A stretch of 64,000 nt of DNA from Paenibacillus oralis (GTDB lineage: Bacteria > Bacillota > Bacilli > Paenibacillales > Paenibacillaceae). The translations under genes and the position numbers were made by a program. Positions 1-9,460 of this stretch are shown here, in pieces. The stretch spans positions 3,120,304 through 3,184,303 of the forward strand of contig NZ_RRCN01000001.1 of assembly GCF_003863965.1 (NCBI RefSeq), given 5' to 3'. Position 1 is the stretch's first letter. Each line of letters starts with the position of its first letter. Below the pieces are notes generated by a model, which did not search any database, was not told the DNA's origin, and worked only from the letters and a program-made list of their open reading frames with translations.

Positions 1-57
1 TAGTGCTTGGGAGAAGCACTAATATTGGCGTAGGGTCCCCCGCCGGGATGGCGGGGG
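1..57. terminator. two GC-rich hairpins, probable terminator
   Basis: Two perfect 8-bp hairpins follow each other: TAGTGCTT at 1-8 pairs with 14-21, and CCCCCGCC at 37-44 pairs with 50-57, followed only by ATTTG. They probably end a transcription unit lying left of the window. The missing long T tract makes termination an inference. Confidence 0.4.
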
Positions 58-161
58 ATTTGTGCGCTGGGTGGATGTGAGTCGTTCGCTGGCGGCATGT
101 TAACGAGTTGTGCGCTGGCTGGGTGCTAGCCGTATGCTGTCCGTGTGTTGACGATTCGTGC

Positions 162-304
162 GCTAGTTGCACCCTAACCGTATGCTGACCGCACGCTGGC
201 TGTAGGTTGACTGTAGGTTGACTGTAGGTTGACTGGACGCCGGTTGCACGATAACTCTATGCTAACTACACATTGACTGCACGCTAACTGAACGATAACT
301 GAAC
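162..304. repeat. 11-bp phased degenerate tandem repeat, 13 units
   Basis: Thirteen consecutive units of exactly 11 bp can be read, for example gctgaccgcac at 184, gctggctgtag at 195, gttgactgtag at 206 and 217, gctaactacac at 261 and gctaactgaac at 283. The consensus is near GYTRACTGNAC. Weaker copies extend the pattern to about 100 and 370. No gene is visible between 1 and 706 on either strand. Confidence 0.85.
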
Positions 305-366
305 GAACCCGTATGCTCTCACAAGTTTGGCCACCCATATGCTACCTCGTACGGCTACCCGTGCGC

Positions 367-549
367 TAACGGACCTCAGAGACGCTAAAAGGCTAAAAAT
401 GAGCGCGGCAAAATTGTAACGGACAGAGGAGCCGTTATTTGCGTCAAACAGTCCCAAATCGTCCGGTTTGAGGGCGAATAGCGTCATCTGAGTCCGTTAG
501 CGCGGGAAATACCGGGGAAATGAGCGAATAAGGTCTCTCCTGTCCGTTA
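367..549. repeat. four-unit TAACGG element, copy 1
   Basis: TAACGG occurs at 367 and 417 on the + strand, and its complement CCGTTA ends at 499 and 549. The order is ++-- with 50 bp between like units and 183 bp in total. Most units continue as TAACGG-N12-TTATT. The same geometry recurs at 54110-54292 and 62185-62366. Opposed units can pair, so a transcript would fold into a long hairpin. Confidence 0.8.
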
Positions 550-706
550 GGGAAACGGCCCCGAGAACCAAAGTTTGGATACAATTGGCCGGGCTTGGGT
601 TATGATGATGATAGTGAGCGAATAAACAAAACCAACAAGTTTCGAGGCGGAAGCGACCTTCGAACTTTTCGCATAAATCTTTGGTAAAACGTGAAGGAGC
701 AGTTCC

Positions 707-2482
707 ATGACTAAGCAACGAAAAAGCTTCAAAGCCGGTTTCGGCGGTAGAGCGGGTGGAGGTACAGGGAAAGGCAGACGCGGACGGTCTTTTGAAAGTA
801 ATGGAGAAGTAACTGGCAGCGGGGAGAAGCATATGCGGAACGCGGCAGCCACGGCGAAGCTTACCGGGCTTCTTGTCGCCAAAAACGATGAACTTGTCAT
901 CGACATCATCGGGATGAATCACGACGGGGAGGGCGTGGGGCGGGCCGAAGGCTACACGCTGTTTGTGGCCGGGGCGCTGCCGGGGGAGAAAGCCCGCGTC
1001 AAGGTGCTGAAGACGAAAAAGCAGTACGGATACGCCAAGCTGCTTGACGTCGTGCAGGCTAGCCCGGACCGCGTGGCGGCGCCTTGCCCGATCTACGACC
1101 AGTGCGGAGGTTGCCAGCTGCAGCACTTGAGTTACGAGGGGCAGCTGGCCTGGAAGCGGCAGCACGTTGTCGATGCGCTGGAGCGGATCGGCAAGCTGCG
1201 CGTGGCGAGGGCGGCGCAACCGGACGTGTCAGACGTGGTGCCCACAGCGGCACAGTCGGTATCCCCGCCTTCCGGTGCGGCTGACTCGGCCGGCAGCATG
1301 CACGGGGGCGCCATTGCGGCGGGCGGAGGTATAACCAACTCTGCGAAGAACGTACCAGGCATGGACTCGGCAATTGCCGAAGATGCAGTTCCAAGCGGCC
1401 TCGGTACGGATGGGGCCGCTGGCAGCGACGGCAGCCTCACCGTGCTGGAGCAAGGCATCGTCGTCCGCCCGACGCTGGGCATGGACGAGCCTTGGCGCTA
1501 CCGCAACAAGGCGCAGGTGCCGATCGGCGTCACCGAGGGCGGCCTGGTCGGCGGCTTTTACGCCCGCGGCAGTCATCGCATCGTCGATATGGAAACGTGC
1601 CTGATTCAGCACGAACATAACGACGATATCGTTACCCGCGTCAAAGCGATCGGCCGCCAGCTTGGCGTCACCGCCTACAACGAGGAGAGCGGGCGCGGCT
1701 TGCTGCGCCATGTCGTCGTGAAGAAGGCGTTCCGCACGGGGGAGATGATGCTGGTCCTCGTCACCAACGGGCGGGACATCCCGCATGCCGATGCCTGGAT
1801 CGGCCTCATCCGGGAGCAAACCCCGCAGGTGGTCAGCATCTGCCAAAACGTAAACACGAAGCAGACCAACGTCATCTTCGGAGACGAAACGCGTGTCCTC
1901 TGGGGGCGAGACGTGATTTATGATTATATTGGCGAGGTACAGTTTGCGATCTCGGCGCGTTCTTTTTACCAGGTGAATCCGCTCCAAACGGAGGTTCTGT
2001 ATAACAAAACGGTGGAGTACGCCGGGCTGACTGGCAAGGAAACCGTTATTGACGCCTATTGCGGAATCGGCACGATTTCGCTGTTTTTGGCGCAGCATGC
2101 AGACCAGGTGTACGGGGTAGAGATTGTTAAAGAGGCGATAGAGGATGCACGCCGCAATGCGCAACTGAACGGAATGACCAACGTGAAATTCGAGGTTGGC
2201 GCCTCGGAGGACGTCATCCCACGTTGGAAGGAGCAGGGTATTGAAGCCGACGTTATCGTCGTCGACCCGCCACGCAAAGGCTGCGATCCGCGCCTGCTGG
2301 AAACGATTTTCGAAATGAAGCCGGAGCGCGTGGTGTACGTGTCGTGCAACCCTTCGACGCTGGCACGGGATTTGCGCGTGCTGGAGGACGGCGGGTACCG
2401 GACGGTGGAGGTGCAGCCGGTGGATATGTTCCCGCATACGGTGCATGTGGAATCTGTGACTTTACTGGTGAGGGACGTGTAG
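707..2482 (+). CDS. rlmCD: 23S rRNA (uracil-5-)-methyltransferase, RlmCD/RumA type
   Basis: SAM-dependent enzyme that methylates C5 of uridines in 23S rRNA in the cytoplasm. A TRAM domain lies at about residues 60-115. The iron-sulfur cysteines are in [10 protein letters not shown] (about 126-135) plus a distant Cys in METCLIQH (about 296). The SAM site is [14 protein letters not shown] (about 448-462) and the catalytic Cys is in [11 protein letters not shown] (about 545). The protein has 591 residues, while family members usually have about 450-470. The excess is a basic Gly/Arg-rich N-terminal tail (about 45 residues) and an Ala/Gly/Ser-rich insert (about 165-245) between the cluster and the methyltransferase fold. 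An in-frame ATG at about 832 (HMRNAAA) could be an alternative start. The 3' end carries a 21-bp repeat found again at 41621. Confidence 0.93.
   Translation: MTKQRKSFKAGFGGRAGGGTGKGRRGRSFESNGEVTGSGEKHMRNAAATAKLTGLLVAKNDELVIDIIGMNHDGEGVGRAEGYTLFVAGALPGEKARVKVLKTKKQYGYAKLLDVVQASPDRVAAPCPIYDQCGGCQLQHLSYEGQLAWKRQHVVDALERIGKLRVARAAQPDVSDVVPTAAQSVSPPSGAADSAGSMHGGAIAAGGGITNSAKNVPGMDSAIAEDAVPSGLGTDGAAGSDGSLTVLEQGIVVRPTLGMDEPWRYRNKAQVPIGVTEGGLVGGFYARGSHRIVDMETCLIQHEHNDDIVTRVKAIGRQLGVTAYNEESGRGLLRHVVVKKAFRTGEMMLVLVTNGRDIPHADAWIGLIREQTPQVVSICQNVNTKQTNVIFGDETRVLWGRDVIYDYIGEVQFAISARSFYQVNPLQTEVLYNKTVEYAGLTGKETVIDAYCGIGTISLFLAQHADQVYGVEIVKEAIEDARRNAQLNGMTNVKFEVGASEDVIPRWKEQGIEADVIVVDPPRKGCDPRLLETIFEMKPERVVYVSCNPSTLARDLRVLEDGGYRTVEVQPVDMFPHTVHVESVTLLVRDV
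2431..2451 (+). other. candidate attachment site (left copy), 21-bp direct repeat
   Basis: The 21 bases here, inside the last codons of the rRNA methyltransferase gene (coding for PHTVHVE), are repeated exactly at 41621-41641. The 3' end of rumA/rlmD-type genes is a known integration target of ICEs in Bacillota. That this copy is an att site is inferred; no integrase gene lies inside either end. Confidence 0.45.
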
Positions 2483-2564
2483 GCCCCAAATAAACCCATG
2501 CTATTCATAATAAACTCGTGCTAAAAAATTGAATAAAGACGTGATAAAATCCGGGAATGGATAA

Positions 2565-2605
2565 AGGGGAAAACCCTGAGCCATCAAGCCGTTCCCCTGT
2601 TTTTG
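2565..2605 (+). repeat. leader hairpin repeat, copy 1
   Basis: AGGGGAA (2565-2571) pairs with TTCCCCT (2592-2598), followed by GTTTTT, upstream of the hydrolase gene. Related hairpins with the loop text AGCC..CAAGCC occur at 12299 and 13061. The stem changes in step with the others (AGAGG/CCTCT in copy 2), which supports an RNA function. It could be a terminator or an attenuator in a 5' leader. Confidence 0.6.
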
Positions 2606-2738
2606 TATCAAGACATTATTAAGACAATAATAAAGTTTTGATAGAAAAAGTTGGGTTGAAAATTGAGGATATGATATGCGTAACAAAATAGTATACAACT
2701 ACCTATGGAGGGTAACACCTCAATAATTTGGAGGATAA

Positions 2739-3443
2739 ATGTTAAAAGAAAGTATTTTAATAGATGATATTCCTGCTATTTTGTGGGGAAACGACAGCAC
2801 GGAAATATTTATTGCTGTACATGGCAATATGTCTTCAAAATCAGATATTCCGATTCGTATTCTAGCCGAAAAAGTTGTTCCATTGGGCTATCAAGTCCTC
2901 AGTTTTGATTTGCCTGAACACGGCGATAGAAAAAATAGTTCTAAGCTTTGTAAAGTGCAAAACTGCGTTTCTGATTTGAAGAAGGCTTTTGAATTTGCAC
3001 ACACGAAATCAAATACTATCAGCCTATGGGCAAATAGTATGGGAGCATATTTTAGCTTGTTAGCTTATAAAGATGAAGTTTTAAAGCAAAGCCTATTTCT
3101 TTCACCTGTTTTAGACATGAGCCGAATGATTCAAAATATGATGAAATGGTTTGATATTACAGAAGAACATCTGTGCAGAGAAAAAGAAATATCTACACCT
3201 ATTGGTCAAATCCTACATTGGGATTATTACCAGTATGTTATCAAGAATCCAATTATAAAATGGGATTCTCCAACTTCAATTTTATATGGAAAAAAAGACG
3301 AACTGTGTGAGTATGATGTCATATCAACATTTATCACAAAATTTAATTGCAATCTTGCTGTTTCAAATGCTTCCGAGCATTATTTTCACACAGAAGAAGA
3401 TTTGAGTATTTATGGAAAATGGCTCGAAAAGAATATCTTTTGA
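2739..3443 (+). CDS. alpha/beta hydrolase
   Basis: A 234-residue cytoplasmic hydrolase without signal peptide. The fold markers are the oxyanion strand FIAVHGN (about 25-30), the nucleophile Ser100 in WANSMGA (Ala replaces the usual first Gly of GxSxG), the acid in GKKDEL and the His in SEHYFH. The substrate is unknown. It is clearly more AT-rich than the preceding methyltransferase gene, which suggests separate origin. The ATG follows GGAGGATAA. It stands alone behind a repeated leader hairpin (2565-2605). Confidence 0.75.
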   Translation: MLKESILIDDIPAILWGNDSTEIFIAVHGNMSSKSDIPIRILAEKVVPLGYQVLSFDLPEHGDRKNSSKLCKVQNCVSDLKKAFEFAHTKSNTISLWANSMGAYFSLLAYKDEVLKQSLFLSPVLDMSRMIQNMMKWFDITEEHLCREKEISTPIGQILHWDYYQYVIKNPIIKWDSPTSILYGKKDELCEYDVISTFITKFNCNLAVSNASEHYFHTEEDLSIYGKWLEKNIF

Positions 3444-3471
3444 TAAGAGCACGCTTAGATATTAGATAATC

Positions 3472-3533
3472 TGAAATCAAGAGACTACGTTTTTAGGTTG
3501 ACTTCCATGACCTTACAGACTTAGCCTCTTTTT
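3472..3533 (+). terminator. repeated terminator hairpin, copy a
   Basis: An imperfect hairpin ends in AGACTTAGCCTC plus TTTTTT, just after the hydrolase gene. A close copy is at 15350-15406; both share GAAATCAAG, the inner AGGTTGACT..ATGACCT and the closing stem. It looks like a dispersed terminator-like repeat. Confidence 0.55.
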
Positions 3534-4330
3534 TATCATGTCTATTCTGAAGTTAAACTCTCTTTTGCTAATCATTAAATAATCTCAAAAATAGGGGGCT
3601 ACATAATAAAATAAAAAGGACGGCTGTCTCAACCGCCCCGAAAGTGAGCAAATGCCATTCCTTTGGTTAAGGTTTGTACTCCCTGTCACCTCGACACATG
3701 TTGAGGCCGTATTAAAGCTATGTCGAGTCGATATGTAGAGGTGCTTAATTGTAGCTTCCTATGTCCTTTACGAGCTGGGGAAAAGTTTATAGAAATAAGG
3801 TATGGCACAACAAAATAAATGTTTCGATTTTTTTGGATTTAAAGTGGTTGGACACATCCGATGTATGATTATCGCCTTTCTGGTTCATCCAGGGAGGCGT
3901 GTTTGCTTTTTAAAGCCCTTTTCTAATACTGAGGGACATCGAATCCAACAAAGGAGGTTGCCAATAGAAAGATTCTTATTGCAATGTGGTTAATCCTAAT
4001 TTCAATGTTGATGGTTTAAATCATGGTTCCTTAGAGCCTGATATAGCGATCCTTATATTTTCCTTATTTGTGGTTAGCTGAGAAATCCATTTATCCAAAT
4101 ATTCTTATGAAAATGGGCCGAAAATAGGGTGGTGGCCAATGAAATGGCTGGATTGGTTCAGTATCGGAGAAGCTTCTCCGAAAGAATCATAAACTTTAAG
4201 TCGGTATAAGTCGATTAAATAATTAGGGCTTATATACATAAATTTCTATATTAGAACATACCTAGCAGTGAACTTAAGCCGAGGCGTAGAAGCCGTATCT
4301 AAAAATAGAATTCATTACAGGAGGTAAGCT
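3534..4330. other. 797-bp stretch without a recognisable gene
   Basis: I see no supported gene here. The 63-codon frame at 3802-3993 has no good ribosome binding site and no recognisable motif. A short GC-rich hairpin lies near 3617-3645. The last part is the leader of the beta-helix gene, with AGGAGG at about 4319. Confidence 0.5.
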
Positions 4331-6571
4331 ATGAATAAGAGAACAGGCATTAGATTCTTAGTTGTAATTATGATGATTTATGTATTTACTTTTAATCTGG
4401 GTGTGGAAGCTGTAAAGGCAAATTCCGTATATTATGTTTCTACAACGGGGAATGACATCACTGGAACCGGTACACTATCAAATCCATGGAAAACCATACA
4501 AAAGGCAGCAGATACCATGAAAGCCGGAGATACCTGCATCATACGAGGTGGTACATACCGGGAAACGGTAACACTTCATACTTCCGGAACTTCTGCAAAT
4601 CCCATAAACTTTAAGGCTTATACAGGAGAGAACGTAACGGTATCTGGTGCCGATCCGGTTACTGGCTGGGAAAATTACTCCGGATCCATCTATTATGCGG
4701 AAATGATGGGTTCCCTTGGAACAAAAGATCAGATATTTGTTAATAAGCAAATGCAATTTGAAGCCAGATGGCCCAATTCACCAACACTTGATCCCTTAAA
4801 TTCAACATATGCAACAGTTGATTCCGGTTCCACTACAACCATCAAGGATGGGGACTTAACTCAGGCACCTGGATACTGGGTTGGCAAGACGGTTTGGAGT
4901 GTTCCGGGAACAGGCTACAAATCTTATAAAAGTACCATTACCGGCTCAAGTGACGGCTCCATTACCTTTGATCAAATGGCTACTGCAGCGACAGGCGGTA
5001 ACAGCTATTATATTACTGGTAATCTTGAAGATCTTGACAGTGCGGGAGAATGGTATTATGACAGCATTACTGGCAGACTTTATTTATGGGCCCCTGGTGG
5101 AGTTGATCCGAATACTTTGACAGTAGAAGCAAAGAAGCGGACTTATGCATTTGATTTAAGTTCCCGCTCTTACATAAATATTACCGGAATTAATATCTTT
5201 GCCTCCAGCATTAAAATGTCTAATTCTAATTACTGTAAAGTTTCTAATATGATTGCGGAATATGTCAGTCATGATTCGGATGTTACCAGACAATACAGTA
5301 CAGGGATATTTATGTCCGGTACCAATAATGAGCTTAGAGACAGTACTTTGACCTACAGTTCCGGTAATCTGGTGAGTATAGAGGGAACAGGAAATAAAGT
5401 AATTAATAATCTTATTCATGAAGCCAATTATTCGGCAGCGGATATTCCGGCAATCTATCTATTGGGGGCAAACCATCTAATCAGTCATAATACGGTATAT
5501 AACGCTGGGCGTCACCTGATATTTATGCCTACCCAAAACAGCCGGATACAATATAATAATCTGTACAATGCAGGAAAGCTGACAAAAGACTGCGGAATAC
5601 TCTATGAATTTGCCTGGGATGGGCAAGGGACGGTAATTCATCATAATTACATCCATGATAATCTGGCAAAGAATTATTCCGGCACGGGTATCTATCTGGA
5701 TAACGGGAGCAAGGGCTATATTGTGCATCATAATGTTGTATGGGGAAACTATACAGGGATAAGATTGAATACACCCAGTAATTTTAACCTGATTTATAAC
5801 AATACCACCTACAGTAACGGAAATGTAGGATATTGGGGAAGTAATTTTCAGTCAGATATGTACGGCGACAGAATTTTCAACAATATCTTTACTACAGCCT
5901 TTACACTGCCTGGTACTCATATAGAGGGAAATAATATTACCTCAGAAACCAATCCGTTATTTGCGAATCCCACAGCATATGATTTTAGGCTGCAGTCTAA
6001 TTCTCCAGCTATTAATGCAGGGGTTGTAATATCTGGAATCACGAATGATTATGTTGGTGCGGCACCGGATATTGGAGCATATGAGTTCGGTGGAACTGAC
6101 TGGACTGCCGGGCATGATTTTTCTTCACCTCCGGACCCGGTTTTTGAGAGTGTCAGCTTACTTTATGTTAATAACGTAAGGCAATCTGATTTCGAGAAAG
6201 GGATAATCTCACCATGGGCAGCAACATATTCAGATACTGCTGCAAGTGTATCGGTACCAAGAAGCGGCTCTAAGAGCGTTAGATTGGGACCCGGAAAAGA
6301 TGGTATCGAGCAGGAACTTACGGGGCTAAGACCTAATACCAGCTATGTGTGTACCGCCTGGGTTAAGGCAGACATAGGAGAGCAGATTCAGATTGGCGTT
6401 AATGGCTTTGAAGGAACGGATGCATCTGCAACATCTGACAGTACATCATGGACAATGGTAAACATTCCTTTTACAACCGGAGCAGGCGCTACCAGGGCAA
6501 CAGTGTATGCTTACAAGAATCCTGGTACAGCATATGTTTATGTGGATGATTTTGGGGTAGTTGAGCAATAA
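4331..6571 (+). CDS. secreted right-handed parallel beta-helix protein with C-terminal carbohydrate-binding-like domain
   Basis: A 746-residue exported protein. Residues 1-31 are a signal peptide (hydrophobic FLVVIMMIYVFTF, cleavage near VKA-NS). The mature part starts YYVSTTGNDITGTG and runs into GDTCIIRGGTYRETV, typical of DUF1565/pectate-lyase-like beta-helix enzymes. Asn/Ile/Tyr-rich coils such as NNLIHEAN, HNYIHDN and YNNTTYSNGN fill about 270-560. The tail (about 625-746) resembles a galactose-binding-like sandwich (SWTMVNIPFTT, AYVYVDDFGV). It probably acts on a polysaccharide (polysaccharide lyase or glycoside hydrolase); catalytic residues cannot be assigned by eye. The ATG follows AGGAGGTAAGCT. 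Confidence 0.8.
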   Translation: MNKRTGIRFLVVIMMIYVFTFNLGVEAVKANSVYYVSTTGNDITGTGTLSNPWKTIQKAADTMKAGDTCIIRGGTYRETVTLHTSGTSANPINFKAYTGENVTVSGADPVTGWENYSGSIYYAEMMGSLGTKDQIFVNKQMQFEARWPNSPTLDPLNSTYATVDSGSTTTIKDGDLTQAPGYWVGKTVWSVPGTGYKSYKSTITGSSDGSITFDQMATAATGGNSYYITGNLEDLDSAGEWYYDSITGRLYLWAPGGVDPNTLTVEAKKRTYAFDLSSRSYINITGINIFASSIKMSNSNYCKVSNMIAEYVSHDSDVTRQYSTGIFMSGTNNELRDSTLTYSSGNLVSIEGTGNKVINNLIHEANYSAADIPAIYLLGANHLISHNTVYNAGRHLIFMPTQNSRIQYNNLYNAGKLTKDCGILYEFAWDGQGTVIHHNYIHDNLAKNYSGTGIYLDNGSKGYIVHHNVVWGNYTGIRLNTPSNFNLIYNNTTYSNGNVGYWGSNFQSDMYGDRIFNNIFTTAFTLPGTHIEGNNITSETNPLFANPTAYDFRLQSNSPAINAGVVISGITNDYVGAAPDIGAYEFGGTDWTAGHDFSSPPDPVFESVSLLYVNNVRQSDFEKGIISPWAATYSDTAASVSVPRSGSKSVRLGPGKDGIEQELTGLRPNTSYVCTAWVKADIGEQIQIGVNGFEGTDASATSDSTSWTMVNIPFTTGAGATRATVYAYKNPGTAYVYVDDFGVVEQ

Positions 6572-6744
6572 ATTATTTTACTGGTTTTATGTTTGACAGG
6601 ATTGTCAGAAAGTCAGAAAACCAAGACTGCCTTGGGGCAGAGGGATTAGGAAGGACGCTTTCAGTAGGCAATAAAAAAAGAAAGACATAAAGACTTTGAT
6701 CTAAAAACGATAGATTTTCCGCCAAGGGGCGACCAGGCCTTAGG

Positions 6745-6894
6745 GTCATCATTTTCGTACACTCAAGGCACGTTGAGTGTACAGTTCTGATGACGTATTG
6801 TGGTCACAAGGACAAATGAAACGGTTTGACCACAAGATGTTGTGGTTTCTGGACGAAAAAAGGGCGAAAATCGGCTTTAAAAACGCCCTTTTTT
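6745..6894 (+). ncRNA. three consecutive hairpins ending in a terminator; possible structured RNA
   Basis: Hairpin 1: GTCATCA (6745-6751) pairs with 6788-6794, and inside it GTACACTCAA (6757-6766) pairs with 6773-6782. Hairpin 2: TTGTGGTCA (6798-6806) pairs with 6827-6835. Hairpin 3: AAAAAAGGGCG (6856-6866) pairs with 6884-6894 and ends in T6. It could be a small RNA or the folded 3' UTR of the upstream gene. No family was recognised. The rest of 6572-7304 shows no gene. Confidence 0.4.
6856..6894. terminator. bidirectional intrinsic terminator
   Basis: A perfect 11-bp inverted repeat AAAAAAGGGCG / CGCCCTTTTTT with a 17-nt loop gives a U tract on either strand. Confidence 0.7.
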
Positions 6895-7213
6895 CGCCTC
6901 GATTTTCGCACCGGTTTATTTTCGTGAGAAGTTTTTATGTCATTCGTGTTTACGGGATATTCAGCTTCAGACAAATCCTGAGCTGGGGATGCCAGAAATT
7001 GCAGTGAGCTCGACGGCAGTTATGGACAATCTCTTCGACGTAGGCTCCAAAGAAAGTCCTGTTGCTGACACTCCGAGTAAACATGGCCGTAGACAAAAAA
7101 ATGCCCGTCAACGGCTTATTGTTATTTCTATGTAGAATACAATCGGTGGTCTTCAAGCACGGCAAACACGGCTATCAATGATCTATTTGAAAAAACAACA
7201 GAGGATCATTATT

Positions 7214-7256
7214 GAACGGGCACCAAACAGATTTCAACTGATAAGTGCCCGCTCTT
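7214..7256 (-). terminator. terminator-like hairpin after the minus-strand hydrolase
   Basis: CGGGCAC (7217-7223) pairs with GTGCCCG (7245-7251). It lies about 50 bp beyond the stop codon of the hydrolase at 7305. Flanking T tracts are short. Confidence 0.5.
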
Positions 7257-7304
7257 ATTCATTTAAGTTTCTCTAACCTTTTTGTATTTATACATTCCCA
7301 TCAA

Positions 7305-8618
7305 TTATTGAACAGAAAAGGGATTCTCTGCCCCGGTATAAGGTTCGATAGGAAGCTCTTCACCATTCAAAAATTTAACAATGGCCTCTGAATAAATCTG
7401 CTGGTAAGGTTTAGTGATTTTATGTCCAAGCCCCGCTACAGGCAGTAACTTGGAGTTCGGGAATGTATTCCGGTATTCACGTGTCTGCTCCCAGGCAATA
7501 TAATCATATTGTGCACGTATGATTAAGACAGGTGTTGTATTCTTTTTCAATGCTGGCCGCGGATCTGGGACTATCCGGGTATTCTGTCCCGTTTTTGCAT
7601 TAACCCAGAAACCGTACCCTTCGGAAGGAGGTTCCTCATTCGTATCTGGGTTCGGATTACCAGGTTCCATGTTAAGCGTATCTACAAAACGTTCCAGTAA
7701 TCCATCGAGCGATTTTTCTGGCATCAATACGTATAGACCTTGTGTACCTCCTAATTGAGCAATGGATTGAGCCATAGTAAAGCGCAGATTCCCTGAAACT
7801 GCTTTATTTTGATCCTGTTGTCCGGCTGTACTATCCCCGGGTCCAATGTTCGCGTTCGCACTAGCCCAGATAGATCCGGGGGACCGGAAGACGGCTTTCT
7901 CAACGTTATTAGGGTAAGCCGCCATGTAGTTTGCAGTCAGTGTTCCGCCCCAGGAGCCACCAATTAAAATCACTTTGTCAGCATTCAATTGTTTGCGGAT
8001 GGCTTCCAAATCCTGCACATGTCTGTCAACTGTATATTCATCTGGTTTAAGTCGACTGGAAAGACCGGCACCGACTTGTTGATAGTTGTATACGTCATAT
8101 CCTTCTTTGGCAAGAGCCTTAGCATAATCATCGGCCTCCAAAGACGGTGCGCCTGCGCCCCCATGAACGAGTAAAACAGGATATGGCTTATCCACGTTCT
8201 CGGAGATACGTGTATACGCGATTCGTGACCCGGTGGATAAATCCCAGTATTGTACATGATCATTCGGTTGCATTGGATTCGATTCGGCAGGGGCATATAG
8301 GAAACCGAGCATGAGCGATGCAGTCAAAAGTAAAGCTATTCCGGAAGTGAACATAGAGTATTTTCTGTTTGACTGTACCTGTTTTCCTTTTAACATTCGC
8401 CCGGCAAAATACGAACCTCCACCTGCAATAATTACGAGAGTAACTATCCCGGCAGCAAACGCGATTATTCGACTCCCGGTTATTCCAGCAAAGTATATTG
8501 TTGCTAACATCGAAACGATCATTCCTACAATAACGGATACGAGCAATAGAGCCCAAGCTGAAATTTTCTTGAAAATTGTCGGAGTAGCTCCATTTGCTGT
8601 ATGGTTGATTTCTCCCAT
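7305..8618 (-). CDS. membrane-anchored alpha/beta hydrolase, proline iminopeptidase-like (S33)
   Basis: A 437-residue protein. Three hydrophobic segments (about 19-45, 50-73 and 88-108) anchor an extracytoplasmic hydrolase domain. That domain has VLLVHGGAGAP (oxyanion loop), the nucleophile Ser in IGGSWGG, a catalytic Asp in RAQYDYIAW and a His in GLGHKI. The HGGxG and GGSWGG motifs match the S33 proline iminopeptidase group, but the N-terminal membrane part is unusual for it; the substrate is unknown. It is divergent from the two-component system starting at 8786, with 167 bp between, so that system may control it (inferred). Confidence 0.75.
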   Translation of the reverse strand: MGEINHTANGATPTIFKKISAWALLLVSVIVGMIVSMLATIYFAGITGSRIIAFAAGIVTLVIIAGGGSYFAGRMLKGKQVQSNRKYSMFTSGIALLLTASLMLGFLYAPAESNPMQPNDHVQYWDLSTGSRIAYTRISENVDKPYPVLLVHGGAGAPSLEADDYAKALAKEGYDVYNYQQVGAGLSSRLKPDEYTVDRHVQDLEAIRKQLNADKVILIGGSWGGTLTANYMAAYPNNVEKAVFRSPGSIWASANANIGPGDSTAGQQDQNKAVSGNLRFTMAQSIAQLGGTQGLYVLMPEKSLDGLLERFVDTLNMEPGNPNPDTNEEPPSEGYGFWVNAKTGQNTRIVPDPRPALKKNTTPVLIIRAQYDYIAWEQTREYRNTFPNSKLLPVAGLGHKITKPYQQIYSEAIVKFLNGEELPIEPYTGAENPFSVQ

Positions 8619-8785
8619 CTTTTCTCCCTACCTTTCTGTGTTTAGTTGCATCTTAATACCCTAACCTCAACTGAATATCAACTAGAACATAAATTGCAGT
8701 TTATATTGATTTGAGTTTTAATAAGTAACGAAGGCTCGGTATTAGCATTTGCCTAAAATTACGCAAGGGAGGTTAGCCATATATC

Positions 8786-9460
8786 ATGATCAAAATTATG
8801 GTAGTTGAGGATGACCTGAATACACAAAAGTTAATGAATAAAGTCCTGACGTCACATGGTTACGGCGTCTTGCTGGCGAGGGATGGTTTGGATGCGCTTA
8901 TACTTCTGGACAAGCAACATGTAGATTTGGTTATCGTAGACGTCATGATGCCTAATTTGGACGGATATGAGTTAACGAAGCAACTCCGTTCATCCTGGGC
9001 AAACCTTCCCATTCTTATGGTCACTGCCAAGCAAGAGTTTAACGATAAAAAGGAAGGGTTCATTTCCGGGGTCGATGATTATATGACCAAGCCTGTGAAC
9101 GAAGAAGAAATGCTCCTCCGCCTCCAAGCGTTATTGCGAAGAGCGCAGATTATGAGCGAACATAAGTTGACCTTCGGCAATGTTGTACTTAATCATAAGA
9201 CGCTAACGATCTCTCGTGGGAACGAAGAGCTCCTTCTGCCGACAAAAGAATTCCAGTTGTTATTTAAGCTTCTTTCTTATCCTAACGTTATATTTACGCG
9301 TTTGCAGCTCATGGATGAAATATGGGGGATGGAGACGACTACGGACGATCACACCTTGAATGTGCATATCTACCGTTTGAGGGACAGGTTTCGCGATTGG
9401 AATGAATTCGAGATCGTTACGGTACGAGGACTTGGCTACAAGGCGGTGAAAAAAGCTTGA
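8786..9460 (+). CDS. OmpR/PhoB-family response regulator
   Basis: A 224-residue DNA-binding response regulator. The receiver domain has the acidic pair VVEDD (9-10), phosphoacceptor Asp52 in LVIVDVMMP, Thr in MVTAK and Lys in MTKPVN. A winged-helix domain (about 125-224) ends TVRGLGYKAVK. The ATG follows GGGAGGT. The stop overlaps the start of the kinase gene (TGATG), so the two are translationally coupled. Confidence 0.93.
   Translation: MIKIMVVEDDLNTQKLMNKVLTSHGYGVLLARDGLDALILLDKQHVDLVIVDVMMPNLDGYELTKQLRSSWANLPILMVTAKQEFNDKKEGFISGVDDYMTKPVNEEEMLLRLQALLRRAQIMSEHKLTFGNVVLNHKTLTISRGNEELLLPTKEFQLLFKLLSYPNVIFTRLQLMDEIWGMETTTDDHTLNVHIYRLRDRFRDWNEFEIVTVRGLGYKAVKKA

Noticed and set aside
162..304. 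CRISPR array
   Set aside because: Units of 11 bp without spacers; no cas genes in the window.
1229..2446. 405-codon minus-strand frame
   Set aside because: Antisense shadow of the GC-rich methyltransferase gene; no ribosome binding site and no known motif.
2565..2605. c-di-GMP or preQ1 riboswitch for the leader hairpins
   Set aside because: Only loose similarity (GGCAAACC..CAAGCC in copy 2); the required helices are missing.
3600..3990. IS110-family remnant
   Set aside because: The spacer looked like an IS110 leader at first, but no DEDD transposase sequence follows.
3802..3993. 63-codon plus-strand frame after the hydrolase
   Set aside because: No convincing start site and no protein-like pattern; kept as non-coding.
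6777..7007. 76-codon frame
   Set aside because: It runs through two hairpins and a terminator, which are the better explanation.
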